Origin: Thalassotalea sp. LPB0316
GTDB taxonomy: Bacteria > Pseudomonadota > Gammaproteobacteria > Enterobacterales > Alteromonadaceae
DNA length: 64,000 nucleotides
Assembly: GCF_014898095.1 (NCBI RefSeq)
Contig: NZ_CP062946.1
Span: 3,100,001-3,164,000 of the forward strand
Direction: 5' to 3'
Part shown: positions 53,801 through 63,460 of the stretch, in pieces
Numbering within the stretch: the stretch's first letter is position 1
How the letters are laid out: each line of letters opens with the position of its first letter
Program-made: the position numbers and the translations under genes
Notes under the pieces: generated by a model
Database searches by the model: none
Seen by the model: only the letters and a program-made list of their open reading frames with translations
Told to the model about the DNA's origin: nothing

Positions 53801-55822
53801 TTAAAACGATAAGTCATCTAAAATGTCGTCATCAACTACGTTAGCTAACGTCACTTTTAACTTCGGCGTTCTCGCCATTTCGCGTTTAATCGCAAAGTTT
53901 GCTTCTTCATTACGAGCCCAACTGCGTCGTGCAATACCATTGTTTACATCGAACATTAACATTGATTGTAGACGACGCTCAGCATCAGCGCTGCCATCTA
54001 ACAACATTCCAAAACCGCCGTTGATCACCTCGCCCCAGCCAACGCCACCACCGTTGTGGATTGAAACCCAAGTTGCGCCGCGGAAACTATCGCCAATCAC
54101 GTTGTGGATCGCCATATCAGCAGTAAAACGGCTACCATCGTAGATGTTTGACGTTTCGCGAAATGGTGAATCGGTACCACTAACATCGTGATGGTCACGC
54201 CCTAATACCACAGGGCCAATCTCACCGCGCTCAATGGCATTATTAAACGCTTTAGCAATTTCGATACGACCTTGAGCATCAGCATATAAAATACGCGCTT
54301 GAGAGCCTACCACTAACTTGTTTTGCTTAGCATCCTTGATCCAAGTGATGTTATCTTGCATTTGTTGCTGAATTTCTTCTGGCGATTCAGCCATGATTTT
54401 GTTCAGTACTTGGGCAGCAATCGCATCGGTTTTATCAAGATCTTCTGGTTTACCTGAGGTACAAACCCAACGGAAAGGACCAAAGCCGTAGTCAAAACAC
54501 ATCGGGCCAAGAATATCTTGGACATATGACGGGTATTTAAAATCAATACCGTTTTCTGCCATCACATCGCCACCGGCGCGTGAAGCTTCTAGTAAGAAAG
54601 CATTACCGTAATCAAAGAAATACGTACCGCGTGCCGTGTGTTTGTTAACTGCATCAGCGTGACGTTTCAAGGTTTCTTGTACCTTCACTTTGAACAGCTC
54701 TGGCTCTTCGCGAATTAAGCGATTTGACTCTTCGTAGCTAATATCTACTGGGTAGTAACCGCCTGACCACGGGTTGTGTAATGAGGTTTGATCTGAGCCT
54801 AAGTGAACAAAAATTTCTTGTTCATAGAAAGTTTCCCAAACATCTACCACGTTCCCGATAAAGGCAATTGACACCACTTCTTCATTGGCTTGAGCTTTTT
54901 GCACGCGTGCCACCAACTCATCCATGTTATCGATGAGCTCATCAACCCAACCTTGCTGATGGCGCTTCGTTGCCGCTGCTGGGTTTACCTCCGCACAAAC
55001 GGTAATACAGTTAGCGATGTTACCGGCTTTGGGTTGTGCGCCACTCATGCCGCCTAAGCCAGCCGTTAAGAAAATTTTACCTTGCGGTGTTTGACCTTTT
55101 TCAAGTACTTTGCGGAACGCGTTCATTACCGTAATCGTTGTACCGTGAACAATCCCTTGTGGGCCAATATACATAAATGAACCGGCGGTCATTTGGCCAT
55201 ATTGGGTAACACCTAAGGCGTTGAACTTCTCCCAATCATCTGGCTTTGAGTAGTTCGGGATCATCATACCGTTAGTTACGACAACGCGCGGCGCATCTTT
55301 TGACGACGGGAATAAGCCCATCGGGTGGCCAGAATAAATATGAAGCGTTTGATCTTCCGCCATTTCACTCAAATATTTCATCGCCAGCAAGTATTGCGCC
55401 CAGTTTTGAAATACAGCGCCATTACCGCCGTAGGTAATTAGCTCTTCAGGGTGCTGGGCAACGGCTGGATCTAAGTTGTTGTCAATCATTAACATGATCG
55501 CCGCCGCTTGTTGGCATTTTGCTGGGTAGTCGTGAACGCTGCGCGCTTTAAGCTCATAATTTGGCTTAAAGCGGTACATGTAAATACGACCAAAATCTTT
55601 TAACTCTTGCGCAAACTCAGCAGCTAACTCTTTGTGCCAAGCTTTTGGAAAGTAACGCAGCGCATTGCGAACTGCTAATTGCTTTTCATCTTGCGTTAAA
55701 ATGTCTTTGCGCTTTGGCGCACGGTTTAAGCCGGCAAGGTAAGGCTTCGCCGATGGTAACTCACTTGGAATACCTTGTTTGATTTGTTGTTCAAAACTCA
55801 AATTTGCTTCTTGAATACTCAT
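53801..55822 (-). CDS. hutU: Urocanate hydratase, long form
   Basis: A 673-residue urocanase that converts urocanate to imidazolone propionate using NAD. Motifs include ITYGGNGAVFQNWAQYLL, TAGSFMYIGPQGIVHGTT, GGLGGMSGAQPKA and GRDHHDVSGTDSPFRE. Most bacterial HutU are about 555 residues; this belongs to the longer type with an N-terminal extension and inserts, near the animal enzyme in length. It is the last gene of hutC-hutH-hutU. No hutI or hutG lies within this window. Confidence 0.94.
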   Translation of the reverse strand: MSIQEANLSFEQQIKQGIPSELPSAKPYLAGLNRAPKRKDILTQDEKQLAVRNALRYFPKAWHKELAAEFAQELKDFGRIYMYRFKPNYELKARSVHDYPAKCQQAAAIMLMIDNNLDPAVAQHPEELITYGGNGAVFQNWAQYLLAMKYLSEMAEDQTLHIYSGHPMGLFPSSKDAPRVVVTNGMMIPNYSKPDDWEKFNALGVTQYGQMTAGSFMYIGPQGIVHGTTITVMNAFRKVLEKGQTPQGKIFLTAGLGGMSGAQPKAGNIANCITVCAEVNPAAATKRHQQGWVDELIDNMDELVARVQKAQANEEVVSIAFIGNVVDVWETFYEQEIFVHLGSDQTSLHNPWSGGYYPVDISYEESNRLIREEPELFKVKVQETLKRHADAVNKHTARGTYFFDYGNAFLLEASRAGGDVMAENGIDFKYPSYVQDILGPMCFDYGFGPFRWVCTSGKPEDLDKTDAIAAQVLNKIMAESPEEIQQQMQDNITWIKDAKQNKLVVGSQARILYADAQGRIEIAKAFNNAIERGEIGPVVLGRDHHDVSGTDSPFRETSNIYDGSRFTADMAIHNVIGDSFRGATWVSIHNGGGVGWGEVINGGFGMLLDGSADAERRLQSMLMFDVNNGIARRSWARNEEANFAIKREMARTPKLKVTLANVVDDDILDDLSF

Positions 55823-55838
55823 CTCTTTCCGCTCCTTA

Positions 55839-57344
55839 CTATGCTGGGTTAACGTTAAACGCTTGCGACTTCACCAAGGCAATCATCGCGTCGATATCTG
55901 GTTTTAACAGTCGGTCTTCTTCTAATTTGGCAACCTTGCTACGAATAAGCGCAAAGTTTTCCTCAATCAAATCTGAACAGGTATTCGGGCGTCTAAATTC
56001 AATCGCTTGGGCGGCGTACATCAGCTCAATAGCAAAAATCTTATCTAAGTTACCCAATACTTGGTTGAGTTTACGACCTGAAATACTGCCCATCGATACG
56101 TGATCCTCTTGGCCCATTGAAGTCGGTACACTGTCTGCTGATGGTGGGAAACACAAGGCTTTGTTTTCAGTCACTAAAGCTGCTGTCGCATATTGTGGGA
56201 TCATCATGCCTGAGTTTAAGCCACCAGACGTGGTTAATAATCGTGGTAAGCCATGCAAGCCTTCAAGTAATAAATAACAGCGTCTATCAGAAATATTCCC
56301 CAATTCAGCCGCGGCAATGGTCGCGTAATCTAATACCATAGCTAATGGCTGACCGTGGAAACTACCACCAGAAATCGCTTCTTCTGAGCTGATAACGATT
56401 GGGTTATCGGTAACTGAATTCATTTCGATTTCAGCTAACTCTTTTAAATGATAGTAAGCATTGCGTGAAGCACCGTGTACTTGTGGAATACAGCGCAGTG
56501 AGTATGGATCTTGTACGCGATCACATTCTTCGTGATCAGCCATATTTTGCGAGTCTTTAAAGAATCGGCGCATACGGCTAGCTACTTCTAGATTACCTCT
56601 AAAAGCACGGGTTTGGTGAAGCTCATCTCTAAACGGCGACTCACTACCTTGCATCCCTTCTATACTCATAGCGCCCGCTAAATCAGCTAAATCAAGCAAG
56701 TAACGCATCTTAGTTAAAGCCGCAATAGCGTGAGATAGAATAAATTGAGTACCGTTAATTAGTGCAAGACCTTCTTTAGCGTGAAGCTCTAATGGCTCAA
56801 GCTTATGTTTTGCCAACGCTTGCGCAGCAGGAATGGTGGTACTGGCATCAGCCGACCAAAATTCGCCTTCACCAATCAATGGTAAGAACAGATGTGATAG
56901 CGGCGCTAAATCACCTGATGCACCAACCGAGCCTTGCTCAGGCACTACAGGGATTAAGTCTAAATCAATAAACGCTAACATGCGCTCAACCACTTCTAGG
57001 CGAATACCAGAGAAACCTTGGCTCAACGCGTGTACTTTGGTGATCAACATCAATTTAGAAATCGATTTAGCAATTGGCTCACCAACACCTACAGCATGAG
57101 TTATTAATAAATTCTTCTGTAATAAGTGCGTTTCTGCTGGTGAGATTTGGGTATCACATAGCGGGCCAAAGCCGGTATTAATACCGTAAACCGCTTCGTC
57201 TGAATTCGCCATTTTCTCAACGTTTTGGCGACTTTTGTTAATTTGATCGAGCGCAGCTTGGCACAGCTCAGCGTTGATTGTACCGTCGGCAATGCCGTTT
57301 ACAATGTCAAGATCAAGGTGATCAATACCATATTTAAACGTCAC
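55839..57344 (-). CDS. hutH: Histidine ammonia-lyase
   Basis: A 501-residue lyase with the self-forming MIO cofactor triad Ala-Ser-Gly at 142-144 in GSVGASGDLAPLSH. It deaminates histidine to urocanate. Start is GTG at 57344 with AGGAG 6 nt upstream. It follows hutC by 20 bp and precedes hutU by 16 bp, so one transcript is likely. Confidence 0.95.
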   Translation of the reverse strand: MTFKYGIDHLDLDIVNGIADGTINAELCQAALDQINKSRQNVEKMANSDEAVYGINTGFGPLCDTQISPAETHLLQKNLLITHAVGVGEPIAKSISKLMLITKVHALSQGFSGIRLEVVERMLAFIDLDLIPVVPEQGSVGASGDLAPLSHLFLPLIGEGEFWSADASTTIPAAQALAKHKLEPLELHAKEGLALINGTQFILSHAIAALTKMRYLLDLADLAGAMSIEGMQGSESPFRDELHQTRAFRGNLEVASRMRRFFKDSQNMADHEECDRVQDPYSLRCIPQVHGASRNAYYHLKELAEIEMNSVTDNPIVISSEEAISGGSFHGQPLAMVLDYATIAAAELGNISDRRCYLLLEGLHGLPRLLTTSGGLNSGMMIPQYATAALVTENKALCFPPSADSVPTSMGQEDHVSMGSISGRKLNQVLGNLDKIFAIELMYAAQAIEFRRPNTCSDLIEENFALIRSKVAKLEEDRLLKPDIDAMIALVKSQAFNVNPA

Positions 57345-57364
57345 GTTATTCTCCTAAAATATAC

Positions 57365-58078
57365 TTAAAAGGTCAGGTGACCACCCAAGCGATACTTGTC
57401 GCCTGGCGAAGTCAAAATAGCGAAACTCACGACACCTGATGATGACCAAGTACGTCGTTTCACTTGTAAACAAGGTTGCTGGCTCGAAATTGCCAACAAC
57501 TGATTAATTTTTGATGAAGCAATAATAGCTTCTATTTCATGCGTTGCCTCGGTAAGCGGTGCAACGTGTGATAAATATTCGTGCGGCGTTGTTTTGCCAA
57601 AGTCTTGCACTAAATAGTGAGGTGCTAGGTCAGCATTAACATAGCGCTGCTCTAGTTGAATGGGTTGGTTATTTTCAAAGTGCAAAATTTCGCTGTAAAA
57701 CACCTTAGCATTGGCTTTTAAGCCAAACAGTGGCACTAATGACGCCGGCAGTTCAACTTCAATTAACTGGACTAATTGACTGTGATATTGATGGCCACGC
57801 TCGCGGATTTCATCGGCAATATTTTTTATTTCAAGCAGTGACGATTGCGACTTAAAGCTCGCGACAAAACTGCCAACACCTTGGGTGCGAAATAACACAT
57901 TTTCGTCGGTCAGCTCTTGTAACGCGCGGCGCGCCGTCATTCGGCTAACACTAAAGCGATCTGCTAACTCGTTTTCTGATGGCACTTTATAATTTGCCGG
58001 CCATTCACCACTTTCGATTTGTTTAAAAATATATTGTTTAATTTCAACAAACTTTGGTACAGACATGGGCACAGACAT
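57365..58078 (-). CDS. hutC: Histidine utilisation repressor HutC (GntR family)
   Basis: A 237-residue GntR/HutC regulator: winged helix at the N-terminus (PSENELADRFSVSRMTARRAL) and a UTRA effector domain that in HutC binds urocanate. I start at the ATG at 58078; the frame runs on upstream but has no repressor-like sequence there and would cross the operators. Two palindromic operators just upstream imply autoregulation of hutCHU. Confidence 0.93.
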   Translation of the reverse strand: MSVPMSVPKFVEIKQYIFKQIESGEWPANYKVPSENELADRFSVSRMTARRALQELTDENVLFRTQGVGSFVASFKSQSSLLEIKNIADEIRERGHQYHSQLVQLIEVELPASLVPLFGLKANAKVFYSEILHFENNQPIQLEQRYVNADLAPHYLVQDFGKTTPHEYLSHVAPLTEATHEIEAIIASSKINQLLAISSQQPCLQVKRRTWSSSGVVSFAILTSPGDKYRLGGHLTF

Positions 58079-58098
58079 ATTTACTCGCAATCGTTTAC

Positions 58099-58110
58099 TT
58101 GTATATACAA
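58099..58110 (-). promoter_or_regulatory. HutC operator 1
   Basis: Perfect palindrome TTGTATATACAA, the core of HutC operators in proteobacteria, 21 bp upstream of the hutC start. Confidence 0.85.
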
Positions 58111-58141
58111 TCAATAATAGCTCAAGTGTGTCACAAAACAG

Positions 58142-58153
58142 TTGTATATACAA
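58142..58153 (-). promoter_or_regulatory. HutC operator 2
   Basis: A second identical TTGTATATACAA, 43 bp (about four helix turns) from the first, flanked by AG, so two HutC dimers could bind on the same face. Confidence 0.85.
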
Positions 58154-58303
58154 GCAGGTTATTTCAATGTGTAATAGCAATAAGTGCAAGGTTAAGGTTA
58201 ACAAGTGCAAAGCTGTGATTGTTTAGATATTGAATAACGCCTGTAGTCTTGTTAGGTTAATTATCCATAGAACAAAGTTGTTTATTAGTTTTAGGAACTT
58301 ATA

Positions 58304-58507
58304 ATGAAAAGGATTTTTACTTCTGAGTTTTTTCTTGTCTTTATTGCGGTGTTTTGTGCAACGATAATTCACAGGTACTTGATTAATTCAGTAACAGAGT
58401 TAAAAGACTTACATTGGCTTTTAGATTTCCTACTTTTTATTACTATCTTAACGCCTTTTCACCTAATCCTAGAGTACATCAAAAACAAGCTTGATAATAA
58501 AGAGTGA
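58304..58507 (+). CDS. Small membrane protein of unknown function
   Basis: A 67-residue protein with two predicted membrane helices (about 8-27 and 38-58) and a charged C-terminus (KNKLDNKE). AGGAA lies 7 nt before the ATG. No family is recognised. First of a run of five small plus-strand genes. Confidence 0.6.
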   Translation: MKRIFTSEFFLVFIAVFCATIIHRYLINSVTELKDLHWLLDFLLFITILTPFHLILEYIKNKLDNKE

Positions 58508-58701
58508 GTTTCAATCATGGAGAGAGCAACTAGGTTCTAGACAAGACAGCCCTATTCTTGTTTATAAATCGCTCATCTATAATTGCCAATTTACTCTAAA
58601 CAACTACTATCAAATTGAATTTTGCACTCAAGCTTGTTACTTTAGCCAAGTTAATCACTTGTTAACAGCCCTGTAACCAATCACAAAAACAAGGAAGTGA
58701 G

Positions 58702-59052
58702 ATGAAACATAACTTAATTGTGGTCCTTACCATTGCCCTGCAGTTAACCGTGTTTGGCTGTGCCAGCTCAATTAAAAGTGATTTTGTTGTTGATGGCAGT
58801 ACTGAAGCGTCAACGAGTATGAGTGTCGGAAAAATTATTGATAGTCTTGAAGGTAATGAGCGCGAAAAGTTTATGATAGCACTCGTTAGGATCAACTATG
58901 CCGATATCACAGGCGATGAGTTTTTAAGACAAACAAATCAAGACAACCCTAGCCTCAATTTTGATAGTTTAGGTAGTAAAATTGATGGTATGAACTATTA
59001 TCAGATCTTAGCCTTAGCAAATAAATCATCCACAAAAGTAAAAGTGCACTAA
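58702..59052 (+). CDS. Small lipoprotein, possibly DUF6694-like
   Basis: A 116-residue protein with lipoprotein signal (lipobox VFGC at about 20). The mature part has DGSTEASTSMSVGKIIDSLEG followed by helical REKFMIALVRI and ends with NYYQILALANK; this recalls the DUF6694 lipoproteins, but I am not sure. AAGGAAG precedes the start. Confidence 0.7.
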   Translation: MKHNLIVVLTIALQLTVFGCASSIKSDFVVDGSTEASTSMSVGKIIDSLEGNEREKFMIALVRINYADITGDEFLRQTNQDNPSLNFDSLGSKIDGMNYYQILALANKSSTKVKVH

Positions 59053-59094
59053 CGCTTTTTCAGTACTAATAAATTGTAATAAAATGGATAGCTT

Positions 59095-59322
59095 ATGAAG
59101 CAATGTATCTTAACTTTGTTTACTTGCCTGCTAATGGGCTGTGCGTCAAATCAATTTGTTGAAACCACAACACAAACCGCTAAAACCAATGTCGAAGCGC
59201 GCGAACGCTCGTTACCTGACGATTTAAAAACTGGCAACGGCAACGCCGATGACATGAAAAAAGGCGTTAAACATGCGACCAACGAAGGGCTATTAAAAGC
59301 GCTACTTTCTATATTCAAATAA
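59095..59322 (+). CDS. Very small lipoprotein
   Basis: A 75-residue protein with lipoprotein signal (lipobox LMGC at about 16) and a polar mature part rich in charged residues, ending with a short hydrophobic LLKALLSIFK. Function unknown. It follows the preceding lipoprotein by 42 bp. Confidence 0.6.
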   Translation: MKQCILTLFTCLLMGCASNQFVETTTQTAKTNVEARERSLPDDLKTGNGNADDMKKGVKHATNEGLLKALLSIFK

Positions 59323-59436
59323 TAAATTCCTATTTTTATCTAACAAACATTAGCCCTTGAATCATCAAAAAAAACGTATTATTAATCACTTACCTCCCAT
59401 ATTTATGGAATCATTTAGTATAAAGTAAGGAAACTT

Positions 59437-59904
59437 ATGAAAGCAGTTATTAAACCCCTTGTTATTTCACTTAGCCTATTAGCTTCAACACAGATAAACG
59501 CCGAAGAGCAATTAACCTTTGGTCTAGGTTTGGGTAATTTATATAGCGGCTTAGGCGTAAATGTCGGTTACCAAGGCGAAAACTCATTAAAGTATATGTC
59601 AGCTGGTTGTATGTCCTATTCTTCAATGTACGGCACAACATGTGGCGTTGGCGCGGGTATTGTTAAAACCGATATCTTTGATTTTCAAACCCCAAATCAC
59701 GGCCTCGGCGCTTATCTTGGCATCGTTGGTACTCAGGTTGTCCGTTTCGACAGAAAAGCGATTTACGGCGGTGGTATTGGCTATCACTACTTCTTTAATG
59801 GCATTGATAAATCAGGATTACAACTTGGTATTGCTGGCGTTATTGGCAAAGAAGATAGTGGTACAGGTGGGGCTATGGTTGTTCAATTAGGCTATCAATT
59901 TTAG
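59437..59904 (+). CDS. Small secreted, Gly-rich outer-membrane-like protein
   Basis: A 155-residue protein with signal peptide (ends TQINAEE). The mature part alternates Gly and aromatic residues in strand-like segments and ends VVQLGYQF, typical of small beta-barrels. Two cysteines (AGCMSY, TTCGVG) may pair. No family recognised. AAGGAA precedes the ATG. Confidence 0.65.
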   Translation: MKAVIKPLVISLSLLASTQINAEEQLTFGLGLGNLYSGLGVNVGYQGENSLKYMSAGCMSYSSMYGTTCGVGAGIVKTDIFDFQTPNHGLGAYLGIVGTQVVRFDRKAIYGGGIGYHYFFNGIDKSGLQLGIAGVIGKEDSGTGGAMVVQLGYQF

Positions 59905-59939
59905 TATTGATAATAATTAAATAAAAAAGGATTAAACAA

Positions 59940-60374
59940 ATGGATTTGATAAAACGCCACTTACCCTTATTGTTTTGCTGTATTGCCGGTATATTTCTCG
60001 GCAGCTTTCTCAAAAGCTTATTCGTGCATGGTGAGTTTAAAGTGTTAACGTTCACTTATTGTGTATTGTTTTTTGCCCTAACCTACCGTTATTCGAGTTT
60101 GTTTAAAAAGAAAAACGCGTTAGCACGGTTAATAACAACTAATGGCGAGAGCTTAACAATTCAATCACAGCAGTTTGCTTCAGCAACATCGGCAAAAAAT
60201 ATCGACATAAATCAAATTTCTACCATTACCATAGGCGATAATTATTTATCAGTGATTATTGGTAATAACGGCAATGGTTATGACTTTTACTTCAGCGCGA
60301 GCAAATCAGAGATTGCCGAGCATATAAAAGGCTTGATGAGCGGTAATAGTAAAGTTAACTATCAATACGTTTAG
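59940..60374 (+). CDS. Membrane protein of unknown function
   Basis: A 144-residue protein with two membrane helices (about 8-28 and 37-55) and a cytoplasmic C-terminal part of beta type containing ISTITIGDNYLSVIIGNNGNGYDFYF, which resembles a PH-like or bPH fold. Start at ATG 59940 follows the preceding gene by 35 bp. Role unknown. Confidence 0.6.
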   Translation: MDLIKRHLPLLFCCIAGIFLGSFLKSLFVHGEFKVLTFTYCVLFFALTYRYSSLFKKKNALARLITTNGESLTIQSQQFASATSAKNIDINQISTITIGDNYLSVIIGNNGNGYDFYFSASKSEIAEHIKGLMSGNSKVNYQYV

Positions 60375-60458
60375 GTATTGAATTTCGCTTTTAGGTAGTT
60401 ATATCACCATTAATGTATAAATACTTTGTAGATTAGTGACTTTTTCTGATTATATTGT

Positions 60459-60570
60459 CGGGGTGCCGACAGCACTAAAGAGGGAAAAATAGTCTGTTTC
60501 CTTCTTTAATCTCCCTCGGCGCACCAATAAAAAAGGGCTAGCATTATACAATCGCTAGCCCTTTTTTCAT
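60459..60570 (+). ncRNA. Candidate structured small RNA ending in a terminator
   Basis: No coding frame fits here. The RNA strand would form a 12-bp uninterrupted stem (60476-60487 with 60497-60508, one G-U) with a 9-nt loop. An outer GGTGC/GCACC stem (60462-60466 with 60521-60525) encloses it. A strong terminator follows at 60531-60570. A possible -10, TATATT (60451-60456), precedes the outer stem. The strand is chosen because of this order; the minus strand would fold similarly. Confidence 0.45.
60531..60570. terminator. Bidirectional terminator at the secF end
   Basis: GGGCTAGC and GCTAGCCC pair, flanked by six A on the left and six T on the right, so both strands end in T runs. It serves secF on the minus strand and the plus-strand RNA candidate or membrane-protein gene. 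Confidence 0.85.
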
Positions 60571-60586
60571 TTTTAACAATCGATGC

Positions 60587-61534
60587 TTATGGCATCATTT
60601 GCTCTTGTTCAGCACCTTCTTTTTCCACCACTTCAGGGATCAAATCTTCTTTTGATACCCCTAAGGTTAAGGCCAGTGAACTAGCAACGTAAATTGATGA
60701 ATAAGTACCAACAAATACACCAAACAACAATGCCGTTGCAAACCCGTGAATTAATGCCCCGCCTTTAAAGAATAAGGCCAACAATACTAGGATTGTCGTT
60801 AATGAGGTAATAAAGGTACGACCTAACGTTTGTGTTAGTGATATGTTGATGATTTGCTCAGTACCTTCATCGCGAACTTTTCTGAAGTTTTCACGAATAC
60901 GGTCTGAAACAACAATGGTATCGTTTAGTGAGTAACCAATGACCGCCAGCAAGGCCGCCAATACCGTTAAATCAAACTCTAAACCTAATACCGAGAACAA
61001 CCCTAACGTTAATAACACATCGTGGAATAAAGCCACGACAGAGCCGACAGCGAAACGCCATTCAAAGCGAAATGAAACGTATACCAAGATACAAATAAGT
61101 ACCGTTAGCATCGCTAAACCGCCTTGCTCGGCAAGGTTTTCACCAACACTTGCACCAACAAACTCAATGCGGCGCATTTCAATGTTCTGCCCCGTACCTT
61201 CACGTAGAACAGATAATACCTGATCACCTAAGGTTTCCGCTTTAACATCTTCGCGAACACCTAAGCGAATAACCACATCACGTGAACTACCGTATAGCTG
61301 TACCACGGCATCATCATAACCATTGGCATCTAAAACTGAGCGCAATTGGTTGAGATCAGCAGACTGTTCAAAACCGATCTCAATTAACGTACCACCAGTG
61401 AAATCTAAACCGAAATTCAACTTATTGGTTGCTAGCGTAAAGACACTCGCGAGCATCATCATAATACTAAAGATTAATGCCGGCTTGCGAAAACGCATAA
61501 AGTCGAGAGGTTTGTCAAAATTCATAATTTGCAT
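60587..61534 (-). CDS. secF: Protein translocase subunit SecF
   Basis: A 315-residue RND-like membrane protein with six helices; signatures NFGLDFTGGTLIEIGF near the N-terminus and LAVIGYSLNDTIVVSDRIRENFR in the second half. With SecD it uses proton-motive force to aid SecYEG export. It follows secD by 16 bp. Confidence 0.95.
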   Translation of the reverse strand: MQIMNFDKPLDFMRFRKPALIFSIMMMLASVFTLATNKLNFGLDFTGGTLIEIGFEQSADLNQLRSVLDANGYDDAVVQLYGSSRDVVIRLGVREDVKAETLGDQVLSVLREGTGQNIEMRRIEFVGASVGENLAEQGGLAMLTVLICILVYVSFRFEWRFAVGSVVALFHDVLLTLGLFSVLGLEFDLTVLAALLAVIGYSLNDTIVVSDRIRENFRKVRDEGTEQIINISLTQTLGRTFITSLTTILVLLALFFKGGALIHGFATALLFGVFVGTYSSIYVASSLALTLGVSKEDLIPEVVEKEGAEQEQMMP

Positions 61535-61550
61535 AATTTAATCCCTCGCC

Positions 61551-63401
61551 TTAAATCGGTAACTTGTCGAGGCGTTTACCACCCCATATACCATTAACAA
61601 TGGTACGTGTTAATAAAATTGCTGTGAACATCGACGTGATAATACCGATTGATAACGTCACCGCGAAACCTTTGATTGGGCCAGTACCGACAGCAAATAA
61701 GACAAATGCTGCGATTAAGGTTGTAATGTTGGCATCTAAAATGGTTGAGTATGCCGCATCGTAACCTTGGTGGATCGCTTGTTGCACCGACTTACCAGCA
61801 CGCAACTCTTCTCGAATACGCTCGAAAATAAGTACATTGGCGTCAACCGCCATACCAACGGTAAGCACAATACCCGCCATACCCGGTAAAGTTAATGTTG
61901 CGCCAGGGATCATCGACATAATGCCGATAATCATGATCAGGTTAACCGTTAGTGCGATATCAGCAACAACACCGAAAGCGCGGTAGTAAATAATCATGAA
62001 AATACATACAGCGATAAAACCAATCACGATAGCTTGCAGACCAAGCTCAACGTTTTCAGCACCTAACGATGGGCCAACTGTGCGCTCTTCAACAATTTGA
62101 ATTGGCGCAATTAACGCACCGGCGCGAAGTAGTAACGCTAAGTCATGCGCTTCTTGTTGAGAGCCCGCACCGGTAATACGGAAACTCTTACCTAAACGCG
62201 CTTGAATCGTTGGCGCTGAGATAACTTCTTCGACTTTTTCAAAAATAGTGTTGCCGTCTTTATCAACTCGACCGGTTGGCTTGTATTCAATAAAAACAAC
62301 CGCCATTGGTTTACCAATGTTGTTTTTGGTTGCGTTAGAAAACTTGCTACCGCCCGGAGAATCAAGCGTAATATTTACTTGTGGACGAGAGTATTCATCA
62401 AAACCCGATTTTGCATCAACAATGTGATCACCGGTTAGCATAACGCGCTTTTTCAATAAGATAGGACGGTTAGTATCACGTTGGTTTAACAACTGAGAGC
62501 TTGCCGGTACACGACCATTTAACGCAGCGTTTAAATCACCATCAGTGTCAACCATTCTAAATTCAATGGTTGCCGTTGCGTTTAAGATTTTCTTGGCTTT
62601 AGCCGTATCTTGAATACCCGGTAGTTCGATCACAATGTGCTTTTGACCTTGGCGCTGAACCAATGGCTCAGCAACGCCTAGTTCGTTAACACGGTTGCGA
62701 ATAATCGTGATGTTTTGCTGTAGCGCATATTCACGAGTCTCTTTTAGCTTTTGCTCGGTCATATTCGCCATTAGGGTTAATTCATCGTCGTTTTCAACAA
62801 AGATGAAATCGCGGTAACGGCGTGATAAAAAGCTTTCAGCCGCAGCTAAATCTTCAGCGTTGCGCAGTTTAATTTCAATACCGTTATCGGTGCGCTTAAC
62901 ACCGCGGTAACGAATTTTTTCACCGCGTAAATCGGTGCGAAAGTCGCCAACCATACCGTTTTCAGCTTTCAAGATGGCTTCATTCATGTTGACTTCCATC
63001 AAGAAGCTAACACCACCACTTAAGTCTAAACCTAACTTCATCGGCTGCCCGCCAATTGCGGCTAACCACTCTGGTGTTGCCGGTGTCAGGTTCAATGCAA
63101 CTGAGTATTGCTCGCCGATTTTTTCATCGAGTAAATCACGAGCCTTAAGCTGATCTTCAGTGTTGGTGAAGCGAACCAATACTTGGTCTTTTTCAAACTC
63201 CGCGTTCATGTACTTAATTTGGCTTTCTTTTAACGCGCTTTCTACGGTTGCTAATGTCGCTTCATTAGCTTCATACCCGCGCAAGCCAGAAATTTGTACC
63301 GCTGGATCTTCACCATAAAGGTTAGGCGCTGCATACAAAGCACTGATGGCTACGATGAACAGCACCATTAAGGTTTTCCACAATGGATACTTGTTTAACA
63401 C
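61551..63401 (-). CDS. secD: Protein translocase subunit SecD
   Basis: A 616-residue partner of SecF with six membrane helices and a large periplasmic P1 domain. Signatures are [14 protein letters not shown] and [18 protein letters not shown]. Start is GTG at 63401 with AGGA 7 nt upstream. A hairpin lies between yajC and this gene. Confidence 0.95.
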   Translation of the reverse strand: MLNKYPLWKTLMVLFIVAISALYAAPNLYGEDPAVQISGLRGYEANEATLATVESALKESQIKYMNAEFEKDQVLVRFTNTEDQLKARDLLDEKIGEQYSVALNLTPATPEWLAAIGGQPMKLGLDLSGGVSFLMEVNMNEAILKAENGMVGDFRTDLRGEKIRYRGVKRTDNGIEIKLRNAEDLAAAESFLSRRYRDFIFVENDDELTLMANMTEQKLKETREYALQQNITIIRNRVNELGVAEPLVQRQGQKHIVIELPGIQDTAKAKKILNATATIEFRMVDTDGDLNAALNGRVPASSQLLNQRDTNRPILLKKRVMLTGDHIVDAKSGFDEYSRPQVNITLDSPGGSKFSNATKNNIGKPMAVVFIEYKPTGRVDKDGNTIFEKVEEVISAPTIQARLGKSFRITGAGSQQEAHDLALLLRAGALIAPIQIVEERTVGPSLGAENVELGLQAIVIGFIAVCIFMIIYYRAFGVVADIALTVNLIMIIGIMSMIPGATLTLPGMAGIVLTVGMAVDANVLIFERIREELRAGKSVQQAIHQGYDAAYSTILDANITTLIAAFVLFAVGTGPIKGFAVTLSIGIITSMFTAILLTRTIVNGIWGGKRLDKLPI

Positions 63402-63436
63402 AATTTAATCCTAAATTATTCTTTGAAAAAACAAAA

Positions 63437-63454
63437 AGCCGCAACAAAGCGGCT
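63437..63454 (-). terminator. Hairpin between yajC and secD
   Basis: AGCCGC (63437-63442) pairs with GCGGCT (63449-63454), followed on the minus strand by five T and then GTTTTTTC. It is only 6 bp after the yajC stop, so it may partly terminate before secD. Confidence 0.6.
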
Positions 63455-63460
63455 ATTTGA

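Noticed and set aside
58079..58210. N-terminal extension of HutC
   Set aside because: Would cross both HutC operators and has hydrophobic sequence unlike any GntR regulator; the ATG at 58078 fits the family N-terminus.
58491..58676. 61-residue plus-strand frame after the small membrane gene
   Set aside because: It overlaps the end of the preceding gene, lacks a good start, and has no signal or fold pattern; I treat it as spacer.
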